Below, piece by piece: positions 25,870 to 34,111 of a stretch of 64,000 nt of DNA. The notes beneath the pieces were generated by a model, which worked only from the letters and a program-made list of their open reading frames with translations, had not been told where the DNA came from and did no database searches. Source of the DNA: Ignavibacteriota bacterium. Lineage in GTDB: Bacteria > Bacteroidota > Ignavibacteria > SZUA-365. The first letter of the stretch is position 1, and each line of letters begins with the position of its first letter. The stretch spans positions 1 through 64,000 of the forward strand of contig JACRFB010000016.1 of the NCBI GenBank assembly GCA_016218045.1, read 5' to 3'. Position numbers and translations under genes: made by a program.

Positions 25870-26502
25870 GTGAGTGAAATCACCCTGAATGCCGAGATTC
25901 GGAATCCGAACGGCCGCAGTGCCGCGAATCAACTGCGCCGCGCAGGATTGGTGCCCGGCGTGTATTACCACCGCAACGAGGAAAACATCGCCATCCATGT
26001 CAAGGCGCTGGACATGCGTCCCCTCGTCTACACCGCCGACACACACATCGTCAATCTGCAGCTCAGCGACGGCACCGCCCGCAAATGCGTGATCCGCGAC
26101 ATTCAGTTCGATCCGGTGACGGATAAGATCGCCCACTTCGACCTCATGGGTCTCGAGCTTACCGAGAAGATCCGCATGGAAGTCCCGGTCGTGCTCCGCG
26201 GCGCGGCGCCCGGCGTGCGCGACGGCGGCGTGCTGAATCACATCCTGCATAAACTCGACGTCGAGTGCCTCGCCTCGGATCTTCCCGAGCACATCGAGAT
26301 CGACATCAACGCCATGCATATCGGCGACATCATCACGCTCGGATCACTTGCGCAGGCGAACCTGCACATCTATGGCGATCCCGACACCGCGGTGGTCAGC
26401 GTCACGCACTCGCGCGGCGCCCAGGAAACCCCCGCCGCCGAAGGCGAGCGTCCGACCGAGCCCGAAGTCATCGGCCGCGGCAAGAGCAGCGACGAAGACT
26501 AA
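25870..26502 (+). CDS. rplY: 50S ribosomal protein L25/CTC
   Basis: This 210-aa long-form bL25 (CTC type) binds 5S rRNA. It has an N-terminal L25 domain (SAANQLRRAGLVPGVYY) and a C-terminal TL5 beta domain (VPVVLRGAAPGVRDGGVLN), and ends in an acidic tail common in this group. It starts at a GTG preceded by GGAGAAG at good spacing. It lies between prs and pth, the usual arrangement. Confidence 0.93.
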   Translation: MSEITLNAEIRNPNGRSAANQLRRAGLVPGVYYHRNEENIAIHVKALDMRPLVYTADTHIVNLQLSDGTARKCVIRDIQFDPVTDKIAHFDLMGLELTEKIRMEVPVVLRGAAPGVRDGGVLNHILHKLDVECLASDLPEHIEIDINAMHIGDIITLGSLAQANLHIYGDPDTAVVSVTHSRGAQETPAAEGERPTEPEVIGRGKSSDED

Positions 26503-26511
26503 GCCCTGCGC

Positions 26512-27147
26512 GTGCTCCCGCGCATATTCGGACTCGCGCCCTTTGAGGACGCGGACCGACCTGTCGCTTGTATAGCCGGACTCGGAAATCCCGGCGAAGA
26601 GTACCTCGAAACCCGACATAACATCGGGTTTCGTGTTATTGAACGGCTCGCCATGGATCTCGGCGCCGCGGTGCCCGTCCCGCGGCTCAACCACTCCCTG
26701 TGCGAGGCGCGCCTCGAGGGCGCGCGCTTGCAGCTCATCAGGCCGTGGACCTACATGAACCTCAGCGGGGCGGCCGTGCAACTGGCGCTCGATCTCGACG
26801 AACTCCTGCCCGAACGCCTGCTCGTGGTGTGCGACGATATCGCCCTGCCCCTCGGCACGCTGCGCCTCCGCAAGGACGGGAGCAGCGGCGGACAGCGCGG
26901 GCTCGAGCATATCATCGAAACGCTGGGCACGGATCGCATCGCGCGGCTGCGCTGCGGGGTCGGACCCGTACCCGAAGGTGTCGACGCCGCGGACTTCGTC
27001 CTCTCGCCCTTTCTTCCCGAAGAAAAAAAGATAGCGTCGTCCCTTATTGCACGCGCCGCCGACGCCGTTCGCTGCGCCCTGCTCGAGGGTCTCCAGACGG
27101 CCATGAATCGCTACAACGGTGCGGGTGACCCGCTTCACGGAGAGTGA
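26512..27147 (+). CDS. pth: Peptidyl-tRNA hydrolase
   Basis: Pth frees tRNA from prematurely released peptidyl-tRNA. The 211-aa protein carries GLGNPGEEYLETRHNIGF with the catalytic His, RPWTYMNLSG, VVCDDIALPLG and GSSGGQRGLEHII. The start is a GTG at 26512; the ~18-residue N-terminal extension before the conserved CIAGLGNPG is unusual, so a later start cannot be excluded. It lies 9 nt after rplY. Confidence 0.94.
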   Translation: MLPRIFGLAPFEDADRPVACIAGLGNPGEEYLETRHNIGFRVIERLAMDLGAAVPVPRLNHSLCEARLEGARLQLIRPWTYMNLSGAAVQLALDLDELLPERLLVVCDDIALPLGTLRLRKDGSSGGQRGLEHIIETLGTDRIARLRCGVGPVPEGVDAADFVLSPFLPEEKKIASSLIARAADAVRCALLEGLQTAMNRYNGAGDPLHGE

Positions 27148-27156
27148 ATCTCCGTT

Positions 27157-27186
27157 TTGAATTGGCGCGAACGCTCCGTACCTTTG
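27157..27186 (+). promoter_or_regulatory. Strong Bacteroidetes-type promoter of the rpsF operon
   Basis: TTG at 27157-27159 (within TTTTG) is followed by exactly 19 nt and TACCTTTG at 27179-27186, a full match to the TTG-N19-TAnnTTTG consensus used by the Bacteroidetes primary sigma factor. The rpsF start is about 115 nt downstream, leaving a long leader. Confidence 0.8.
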
Positions 27187-27301
27187 TGTTCAGGCATTTT
27201 TTTACGCCTGTTGTGAAAGACACTGATAATTCCTACCAGTCCTGTTCGCCGGCACCACCGGCGGGCCGCTTGTACCACCAGTCCAAAGGACGACTCGCAT
27301 C
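27187..27301 (+). promoter_or_regulatory. rpsF leader with hairpin, possible S6:S18 autoregulatory site
   Basis: The leader is long and contains a 5-bp stem GCCGG/CCGGC with loop CACCA at 27248-27262. Many bacterial rpsF leaders bind the S6:S18 complex through a CCG-containing structure. The match here is suggestive only; I could not fold the RNA or align the motif. Confidence 0.3.
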
Positions 27302-27688
27302 ATGAAGAACTACTACGAGTGCACGTTCATCGTCAATCCCGCACTGGACGACGCACAGATCGAAAACGCAATCAAACTCGCCGAAGAGACCGTCGTGAAG
27401 AACGGCGGCCAGATGGTGAATGTCGACCGCATGGGTCGCCGCCGTCTCGCCTATCCGATCGCGAAAAAGCACAACGGCTTCTACGTCTGTTTCGAGTTCG
27501 AAGCGGAAGGCAAAACCATCGAGCGCGTGGAACGTTTTCTCACGCTCGACGAGAACGTCATGCGCTATCTCACACTGAAGCTCGATAAGCGTCAGCTCGA
27601 GGCGAAACGCGTCCGCAGCGCCGCGTTGGCCGCACTCCAAACCACCGCGCAGACCGAAGCGATTCCGGCTGCGGAAGAAGCGAAATAA
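27302..27688 (+). CDS. rpsF: 30S ribosomal protein S6
   Basis: The 128-aa bS6 protein starts MKNYYECTFIVNPALDD and contains the conserved MGRRRLAYPIAKKHNGFYV and the ENVMRYLTLKL strand. The C-terminal ~25-residue tail is rich in Ala and Glu, as in many S6 proteins. It is first in the operon rpsF-ssb-rplI behind a strong promoter. Confidence 0.95.
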   Translation: MKNYYECTFIVNPALDDAQIENAIKLAEETVVKNGGQMVNVDRMGRRRLAYPIAKKHNGFYVCFEFEAEGKTIERVERFLTLDENVMRYLTLKLDKRQLEAKRVRSAALAALQTTAQTEAIPAAEEAK

Positions 27689-27742
27689 TCCTTCGGGCTG
27701 CCCCGCAGCGCGCGGGGTGCGACGAGTGGAACAGGAGCTGAT

Positions 27743-28231
27743 ATGGCCGACCTGAAAATGCCCGAGTTGAACTATGTCCTGATTGTCGGGAACCTCACCA
27801 AGGATCCCGTCTATCGGACGACGTCGAACAATACCCCCGTCGTCAACTTTTCCATCGCCTCCAACCGTCGGTATCGCGACAGGAATAATTCCTGGCAGGA
27901 GGACGTCTGCTATATCGGCATCGTTGCATGGAACAAACTTGCGGAGAGCTGCCATCAGCGGCTGCGCAAGGGAAGTGCCGTGCTCATCGAAGGCGAGCTG
28001 CAGACGCGTAATTGGAAAGGGGAGGACGGCAGCCATCGCAGCATCCTCGAAGTGAAGGCGCGTCGCATCCAGTTCCTGAACAAATTCCAGAAGACGAATG
28101 GAGTTGCCTTCAGCGGCGAGGATTGTGACGATCACAGCGTGCAGGAAGACGACATGTTCGACTTCTTCGAGGATCACGATCCGCAGACTTTCGGCCACTT
28201 CGAGTCCGCCGAAAAACGCGACGTGCTGTGA
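27743..28231 (+). CDS. ssb: Single-stranded DNA-binding protein
   Basis: The 162-aa protein has an OB fold: LNYVLIVGNLTKDPVYRTT, VVNFSIASNRRY, WNKLAESCHQRLRKGSAV, IEGELQTRNW. It sits between rpsF and rplI, the classic location. The C-terminal tail is acidic (GEDCDDHSVQEDDMFDFFED) but does not end in the usual DDDIPF-type tip; about 19 further residues follow. A changed interaction with SSB-binding proteins, or another full-length ssb elsewhere, is possible. Confidence 0.9.
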   Translation: MADLKMPELNYVLIVGNLTKDPVYRTTSNNTPVVNFSIASNRRYRDRNNSWQEDVCYIGIVAWNKLAESCHQRLRKGSAVLIEGELQTRNWKGEDGSHRSILEVKARRIQFLNKFQKTNGVAFSGEDCDDHSVQEDDMFDFFEDHDPQTFGHFESAEKRDVL

Positions 28232-28283
28232 GATCACCCACCGAACTTGTAGTGAAACGAAAGAGTATACACCGGAGCAGAAT

Positions 28284-28733
28284 ATGAAAGTCATTCTCAG
28301 AGCATCCGTCCCCACGTTGGGATCCATCGGCGAAGTCGTCTCGGTCAAGGACGGCTACGCCCGCAACTACCTGCTGCCCCGCGGCCTCGCCTATGTTGCG
28401 ACCGCGAGCAACACGCGTGTTCTTGACGAGGAGAAGAAACGCCTCCACGTGCGCATGAACCGCGAACTCAAGGACGCCGAACGCATCGCGCAGGAACTCG
28501 AGAAACACGAGAACGCGATCACCATCCAGATGCCGGTGGGAGAAGAGGACAAGCTCTTCGGCACCGTGACCAAGGAAATGATCGCCGAGAAACTCGCCGA
28601 GCGTGGTTTCGACATCGACAAGCGCAAAATCGAAATCGACGAGCCGATCAAAGTGCTCGGCATTTACACCATCAGCATCAAGCTTCACCATGATGTGACA
28701 GGTAAGGTGAAGGTGTGGGTGGTCCGCCAGTAA
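28284..28733 (+). CDS. rplI: 50S ribosomal protein L9
   Basis: The 149-aa bL9 protein has the N-terminal rRNA-binding domain (MKVILRASVPTLGSIGEVV, VKDGYARNYLLPRGLA), the long central helix (residues about 50-75) and the C-terminal domain (DKLFGTVTKEMIAEKL). The frame opens at 28098 inside ssb, but the ATG at 28284 gives the standard start. rpsR, which normally lies between ssb and rplI, is absent: only 52 nt separate the two genes. Confidence 0.95.
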   Translation: MKVILRASVPTLGSIGEVVSVKDGYARNYLLPRGLAYVATASNTRVLDEEKKRLHVRMNRELKDAERIAQELEKHENAITIQMPVGEEDKLFGTVTKEMIAEKLAERGFDIDKRKIEIDEPIKVLGIYTISIKLHHDVTGKVKVWVVRQ

Positions 28734-28820
28734 CAGTCCGCTGTTGCGTCGGAACGCTCGCGCGTTGTACCTCGTTTAAATAAGAAGAACCACAGGTGTG
28801 CTACAAGACCAGGCCCACGT

Positions 28821-30692
28821 ATGCAAACCACTATCGAAACCCACGACGGTACGCAGAAAAAAATCGTTGAACTCGTCGAGTTGAATGAAGCGACCGTCCG
28901 CTTCGCAGGCGATTCAGGCGACGGAATGCAGCTTACGGGCTCGCAGTTCACGTCCACGACTGCTCTTGTCGGCAACGATCTGAGCACACTTCCGGATTAT
29001 CCGGCCGAAATTCGCGCCCCAGCCGGCACATTGTACGGCGTGTCGGGATTCCAGCTTCACTTCAGTAATCGCGACATCCATACCCCCGGCGACCGGCCTG
29101 ATACGCTTGTCGCCATGAATCCCGCAGCCCTGAAGGTGAACCTGAAGGACGTGCGCGAGGGTGGTATGATCATCGTCAACACCGACTCCTTCGACGCAAA
29201 GAATCTGAAGCTTGCGCACTACGAGGTGAATCCGCTCGAAGACGGATCGCTGCGCGGCTACCAGGTGTACGAAGTGCCGGTCACCAAAATGACAACCGCT
29301 GCTCTCGAGGGCATCGGCCTGTCGATGAAGGAAATCACCCGCTCGAAGAACTTCTTTGCACTCGGCCTGCTGTACTGGCTGTACAACCGTCCGATGGAAA
29401 CGACGCTCGAGTGGATCAAGACGAAGTTCAAGAAGAATCCGCTTATCGCCGAAGGCAACGAGCGCGCGCTTCGCGCGGGATACAATTTTGGCGAGACCGC
29501 CGAGTTGTTCTCGAACCGTTTCGATGTGAAACCGGCCAAGCTGCCGAAAGGCACCTACCGGAACGTGACGGGCAACGAGGCCACCGCGCTGGGCATTATC
29601 GCCGCATGCGAACGCTCGCAGTTGAAGGGTTTCCTAGGCACGTATCCGATTACCCCTGCCAGCGACATCCTGCACGAATTGTCGCGTTACAAACGTTTCG
29701 GTTTTAAAACCTTCCAGGCCGAGGACGAAATTGCGGGCATTTGCACCGCGATCGGCGCGGCCTTCGGTGGTTCTCTCGCGTTTACCACCACCAGCGGACC
29801 GGGCATGGCTCTGAAACAGGAGGCCGTCGGCCTTGCCATCATGACCGAGCTTCCGCTCGTGATCGTGAATGTGCAGCGCGGCGGACCCAGCACCGGCCTG
29901 CCCACCAAGCCCGAGCAGTCGGATCTTTTCCAGGCGATTCTCGGACGCAACGGCGAGGCGCCTCTGCCCGTCCTCGCGGCCGCGTCACCAGCCAACTGCT
30001 TCTGGATGACACTCGAAGCCGCGCGTATCGCACTGAAATACATGACGCCCGTGATCCTGCTTACCGACGGGTATCTTGGCAACGGTTCCGAACCCTGGCT
30101 CGTGCCTTCGGCCGACAGTCTCCCCGATCTGCGCATGTCCTATGCGACCGATCCGGAAACCTATAAACCGTATATGCGCAACGAGGATCTGTCCCGTCCC
30201 TGGGCAATCCCCGGCACACCGGGTCTCGAACACCGCATCGGCGGACTCGAAAAACAGCATATCACCGGTAACGTGAACTATGAGCCGTCAAATCACCAGT
30301 TCATGACCGAGATGCGCGCCGCAAAGGTTGCCAAGGTGGTCGAGTCCATTCCGAATCAGGATGTGTTCGGTCCCGAAACCGCGGATCTCGCGCTTGTCGG
30401 TTGGGGCGGCACCTACGGCGCCATCCGCGCAGCCACGGAACGCCTGATGGAAAAGGGCAAGTCGGTGGCGCATGTGCACATCAAGTATCTGAATCCGTTC
30501 CCGGCGAATCTTGAGAAGGTGCTGCGCAGCTACAAGAAGCTGCTGATCCCTGAAATGAACCTCGGGCAGCTTGCCTACATCCTGCGGGCCACCTACATGA
30601 TCGATGGCCAGACGTTCGCGAAGGTCCAGGGCTTGCCCTTTGGTCCGACCGAGATCGAAGAAGAAGCATTGAAAACTCTCGAATCGATGTGA
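28821..30692 (+). CDS. korA: 2-oxoacid:ferredoxin oxidoreductase, fused gamma-alpha subunit
   Basis: The 623-aa protein joins a gamma domain (residues about 25-210, RFAGDSGDGMQLTG) and an alpha/pyrimidine domain (about 230-600, GTYPITPASDILHELSRY, TTTSGPGMALKQEA, GGPSTGLPTKPEQSDL). With korB it forms a thiamine-diphosphate enzyme that interconverts a 2-oxoacid, most likely 2-oxoglutarate, and acyl-CoA with ferredoxin. This occurs in the TCA cycle of many anaerobes and in the reductive TCA cycle. The substrate is inferred from the two-subunit layout. korB follows after 13 nt. Confidence 0.9.
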   Translation: MQTTIETHDGTQKKIVELVELNEATVRFAGDSGDGMQLTGSQFTSTTALVGNDLSTLPDYPAEIRAPAGTLYGVSGFQLHFSNRDIHTPGDRPDTLVAMNPAALKVNLKDVREGGMIIVNTDSFDAKNLKLAHYEVNPLEDGSLRGYQVYEVPVTKMTTAALEGIGLSMKEITRSKNFFALGLLYWLYNRPMETTLEWIKTKFKKNPLIAEGNERALRAGYNFGETAELFSNRFDVKPAKLPKGTYRNVTGNEATALGIIAACERSQLKGFLGTYPITPASDILHELSRYKRFGFKTFQAEDEIAGICTAIGAAFGGSLAFTTTSGPGMALKQEAVGLAIMTELPLVIVNVQRGGPSTGLPTKPEQSDLFQAILGRNGEAPLPVLAAASPANCFWMTLEAARIALKYMTPVILLTDGYLGNGSEPWLVPSADSLPDLRMSYATDPETYKPYMRNEDLSRPWAIPGTPGLEHRIGGLEKQHITGNVNYEPSNHQFMTEMRAAKVAKVVESIPNQDVFGPETADLALVGWGGTYGAIRAATERLMEKGKSVAHVHIKYLNPFPANLEKVLRSYKKLLIPEMNLGQLAYILRATYMIDGQTFAKVQGLPFGPTEIEEEALKTLESM

Positions 30693-30705
30693 AAGGAGCC
30701 ATAGA

Positions 30706-31749
30706 ATGTCTACCGACGAAAAAACATTGACTCCCGCTGCGGACGCTCCGCAGTATACGGCCAAGGATTTTGCATCGGACCAGGACGTCCGCTGGTGCCC
30801 CGGCTGCGGCGATTACTCCATCCTCGCGCAGGTGCAGCGCACCATGCCTGCCCTCGGCTATAAAAAAGAGGACGTGGTCTTTATCTCGGGCATCGGCTGT
30901 TCGAGCCGTTTCCCGTACTACATGAGCACGTACGGCTTCCACAGCATCCACGGCCGCGCGCTTGCGATTGCCTCGGGTCTGAAGGCCGCCCATCCGCACC
31001 TCGCGGTGTGGGTTGCGACCGGCGATGGCGACTGCCTCTCGATCGGCGGCAATCACTTCATTCACGCATGTCGGAAGAACTTCGACATCAACGTGATGAT
31101 GTTCAACAATCAGATCTACGGTTTGACAAAGGGGCAGTATTCCCCGACCTCGCTGCATGGACAGAAATCGCGTTCCACGCCGTACGGCGCGGTGGACCAC
31201 CCCTTCAATCCTGTTCTGATGGCTCTCGGCGCCGAGGCGACCTTCGTCGCGCGCAGCATGGACCGTGATCAGAAACACATGCAGAACGTCATCGCGCGCG
31301 GTGCCAAGCACCATGGCATTTCCTTCCTCGACATCCTGCAGAACTGCAACATCTTCAACGACGGCGCCTTCTTCCTCTACACGGAAAAGGAGACAAAGGC
31401 CGACAACGCGATCTTCATCGAACACGGCAAACCGCTCGTCTTCGGCAAGGAAAGCGACAAGGGTCTCAAGCTCGATGGATTCCGTCCGAAGGTTGTGAGT
31501 CTCAGCGAGTATTCGGTGGACGATCTTCTCGTGTACGACGAGAAGTCGAAGGAACTCGCCTTCATCCTCGCACATATGAACGACGCACCGGGTTATCCGA
31601 TGCCGTTTGGTGTGTTTCTCGATATCGAACGCTCGACCTGTGAAGACGATATCACACGTCAGATCGATACCACCATCGGGAAGGAAGGCGCGGGAGATCT
31701 CGACAAGCTCCTGCACGAAGGCAACACCTGGAAAATCGATACGAACTGA
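30706..31749 (+). CDS. korB: 2-oxoacid:ferredoxin oxidoreductase, beta subunit
   Basis: The 347-aa beta subunit binds thiamine diphosphate and Fe-S. It has VRWCPGCGDYSILAQVQ at the N-terminus, GIGCSSRFPYYMSTYGFHS, and the TPP motif ATGDGDCLSIGGNHFIH ending in NNQIYGLTKGQYSPTS. No separate ferredoxin domain or delta subunit is present, which fits the KorAB type. An AAAGGAG Shine-Dalgarno precedes the ATG at 30706. A large hairpin follows the gene. Confidence 0.92.
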   Translation: MSTDEKTLTPAADAPQYTAKDFASDQDVRWCPGCGDYSILAQVQRTMPALGYKKEDVVFISGIGCSSRFPYYMSTYGFHSIHGRALAIASGLKAAHPHLAVWVATGDGDCLSIGGNHFIHACRKNFDINVMMFNNQIYGLTKGQYSPTSLHGQKSRSTPYGAVDHPFNPVLMALGAEATFVARSMDRDQKHMQNVIARGAKHHGISFLDILQNCNIFNDGAFFLYTEKETKADNAIFIEHGKPLVFGKESDKGLKLDGFRPKVVSLSEYSVDDLLVYDEKSKELAFILAHMNDAPGYPMPFGVFLDIERSTCEDDITRQIDTTIGKEGAGDLDKLLHEGNTWKIDTN

Positions 31750-31775
31750 TTCTTCTCCCTTCATCCCCGTCTTTC

Positions 31776-31807
31776 AAAGGCCCCTCCGTCACGACGGTGG
31801 GGCCTTT
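31776..31807 (+). terminator. Terminator hairpin after korB
   Basis: The inverted repeat AAAGGCCCC-T-CCGTC / GACGG-T-GGGGCCTTT forms a 14-bp stem with one T-T mismatch, 26 nt after the korB stop. The 3' arm ends in TTT and no longer U-run follows, so it may act with Rho or as an RNA-stabilising hairpin. Confidence 0.65.
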
Positions 31808-31950
31808 ACAATTCCGGGAATCACCGAGCTATCATATGTGTTTGCTATTGTAGACGTCCTTCTGTCATGGATGTGGAAAACCGCGTGTTTCAGCGGCATT
31901 ATGCATGGCACTGTTCTTGGATGTTTCGTCTTACACAGTCTGGAGAATGT

Positions 31951-32484
31951 ATGACCCGCTCACGTAGTTCCGCCATCGTATGGATGCTGTTTGTTTTCTC
32001 GCTTCTTGTGGCCGGCAATGAAAGCCAGGCCCAGGGCCCGAAAGGGCGGTCGTTCGGTTTCGGTTTCTCGCTCGGCGAACCGACGGCAGTGACGTTGCGC
32101 TTCTGGGAGAGCCGCATGAACTCGTGGGATGCGGCGATCGGCGTGTCGCATCTTGGCAATCCGCACATCCATGCCGATTACCTCTGGCATTTTCCCGACG
32201 CGTTCAACTCGCGCGTTGTGAGTCTGTACGCGGGAGTCGGTGCGGTGGTCGGCTTCGGCGAACGAGGCACGTATATCTGGAACCGCGGAAAAAAGTGGGA
32301 TGATGATTACTGGTGGCGCGAGGATGGCGACCTGCTTATCGCAGCCAAGGGCGCCTTCGGGCTGGATATTATTCCGAAAAATTCCGCCGTGGAAATATTC
32401 CTCGAACTCAATCCCGTTCTGGGAATCGTGCCTGGTTTTGGCTTCGATTTTCAAGGCGCGATAGGGGTACGTTTCTACCCGTAA
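31951..32484 (+). CDS. Putative outer-membrane beta-barrel protein
   Basis: The 177-aa protein has a signal peptide (about 1-30, ending SQAQ) followed by alternating hydrophobic strands rich in Gly and aromatic residues, for example FGFGFSLGEPTAVTLRFW and VVSLYAGVGAVVGFGE. It ends GVRFYP. This is typical of small outer-membrane proteins of unknown function in Bacteroidota. GGAGA lies 6 nt before the ATG at 31951; a longer frame from 31867 would lack a signal peptide at its N-terminus. Confidence 0.65.
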   Translation: MTRSRSSAIVWMLFVFSLLVAGNESQAQGPKGRSFGFGFSLGEPTAVTLRFWESRMNSWDAAIGVSHLGNPHIHADYLWHFPDAFNSRVVSLYAGVGAVVGFGERGTYIWNRGKKWDDDYWWREDGDLLIAAKGAFGLDIIPKNSAVEIFLELNPVLGIVPGFGFDFQGAIGVRFYP

Positions 32485-32514
32485 ACGTCGCCTGCTCAGG
32501 ACGCGCTGAGGGAC

Positions 32515-33807
32515 TTATTTCAGCGCGGTTTCAAGCTGTCCGAAATATTCGTCGTACTCTGTTTCGACGCGGGCGGATCGCGCTAATGTTCGAAGCGTGG
32601 CAAGCAATGCCGTCGCCTCCTGCTTCTTTCCTTCCCCGGCGAGCTGCTGCGCCGCGACGAGGCCGGCAAACAACGGCGGACCCGCCGCAAAACCCGCGGC
32701 CACGGATCGCCGCACGGAACTCTTGTCCATTTCGGTCCACGGCCGGCCCGCGAGCGCGACGCCGTCAAGGCCTTCGAGCGAACGGGTGACGGATGCTGCA
32801 TCCACTTTGTCCGAGCCGCTTTGCACCCATTCGTACCCGTATCCCACGCAACGCAGATGTGTGGTCCAGTTGCGGTGTAAGCCACGGTCGCACGTGCTCG
32901 CGATCATCATCGGTTTTGCCAGCGTACCAGCCGCCTTGCCCTTGCTCCACGCCCGCAGCACCACGTCCGACAGCATGGTGTACACAGGGGTCCCATCCTC
33001 GGCGCTTGTTTCGGGTTCGGGGATGTAGTTCTCCATCGCCTGACGCGACATGGGTAACGGGAGTTGCCAGCGTGTCGCCATGAGTTCGACATACCATGGC
33101 AGATTGAGGAGATTGTAGTTGATCACGGCTACATCGGCGCGATACCCGTCGACCGTTTGCAGGCAGAGAGCGGGATACGTGTCGAGATCTCCGCCTGTAA
33201 TAAGAATACAATCGCGGGGAAGAAGACGCAGCGCCCAGGTATTCAACGCGTACGTGCAGTCAGCAAAAAATCCGGATTTCCTGAGACGTTCAAGAGCTTG
33301 TGTCTCGCGCGCAGCGTCACCGCGTCTCATTGCTTCGATCCATACGCTCATCCACGCGTTGCCTTCGTCAGGATTACAGTCCACCGCCGCGAGCAGATGC
33401 GACCACGTCGAATCCGCGTTGCCGAGATCGGTTGTTGAATATTGGGGATTGTACAAATCACCAAGCACTGCGTGCGCAAAGCTGTTGCACGGATCGATGC
33501 GCAGAGCCGCGCGCGCGCTCATGATGCAGTCGTCATTTTTTTCGAGTCGACGCGCGGCCTCGGCGCGCCATGCCCACATCGCGGCATCACCGGGATAATT
33601 GTCCGTCAGTAACTGAAAGCGCTGGTACGCCTCCTCGACCGAATTCTGGTTGTAGAGTTCCATCGCCTCGCGATAGACAGCCGAGGCGCGCGCGTCGCTC
33701 TCAGTTGACGTCGTATCCGATGTGATGTTCTTCCACGGTTCCAGCAGCGCGATCACGATCAGTGTGGCCATGATCGCAAGAAGGACCAATCCCGATTTCA
33801 GGTTCAT
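32515..33807 (-). CDS. TPR protein with stand-alone DUF2723-type C-terminal domain
   Basis: The 430-aa protein has one N-terminal membrane helix (LVLLAIMATLIVIALL), a TPR-like helical region (residues about 45-165), and a domain (about 185-320) with LPRDCILITGGDLDTYPALC and VDGYRADVAVINYNLLNLPWYV. That segment matches, from memory, the C-terminal part of DUF2723/GT117-type membrane glycosyltransferases, here without the multi-helix catalytic part. The ATG at 33807 has AGGAG upstream. A TACTTTTG element lies at 33842-33849. It may be a periplasmic accessory factor; the role is unknown. Confidence 0.7.
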   Translation of the reverse strand: MNLKSGLVLLAIMATLIVIALLEPWKNITSDTTSTESDARASAVYREAMELYNQNSVEEAYQRFQLLTDNYPGDAAMWAWRAEAARRLEKNDDCIMSARAALRIDPCNSFAHAVLGDLYNPQYSTTDLGNADSTWSHLLAAVDCNPDEGNAWMSVWIEAMRRGDAARETQALERLRKSGFFADCTYALNTWALRLLPRDCILITGGDLDTYPALCLQTVDGYRADVAVINYNLLNLPWYVELMATRWQLPLPMSRQAMENYIPEPETSAEDGTPVYTMLSDVVLRAWSKGKAAGTLAKPMMIASTCDRGLHRNWTTHLRCVGYGYEWVQSGSDKVDAASVTRSLEGLDGVALAGRPWTEMDKSSVRRSVAAGFAAGPPLFAGLVAAQQLAGEGKKQEATALLATLRTLARSARVETEYDEYFGQLETALK

Positions 33808-33841
33808 CCCGTTCTCCTTGAATGACATAGTACAGGGTACA

Positions 33842-33849
33842 CAAAAGTA
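33842..33849 (-). promoter_or_regulatory. -7 promoter element (TACTTTTG) for the TPR gene
   Basis: TACTTTTG on the minus strand matches the Bacteroidetes TAnnTTTG element and lies 35 nt before the chosen start. No clear -33 TTG is visible at the expected spacing. Confidence 0.45.
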
Positions 33850-34059
33850 CGGAGTCTTTGCGTGAGACGCATTGATGGTGTGTGACTGCGTGTCTCGCCC
33901 CTCCCTGGAGCATTTCTCTCATTATGGGATCCGGCTCCTTGACCGCGGAAAGGCGGGGACCGGCCTGTTGCTTGACACTGTTGTGTGCGGGGTTTTCGCC
34001 GCGCGGGAGGGCGGGGCGGCCGCTACGGTCACCGTCGACGGTGATAACGAATCGACGCG

Positions 34060-34093
34060 AAAAAAAAAGAGGCGGCGGATACTCCGCCGCCTC
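34060..34093 (-). terminator. Intrinsic terminator of the T9SS gene at 34112-35194
   Basis: A perfect 11-bp GC-rich stem (GAGGCGGCGGA / TCCGCCGCCTC, loop of 3) at 34069-34093 is followed on the minus strand by a run of nine U. It lies 18 nt past the stop codon. Confidence 0.93.
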
Positions 34094-34111
34094 CTGGGAG
34101 GAAAAAAGGAT

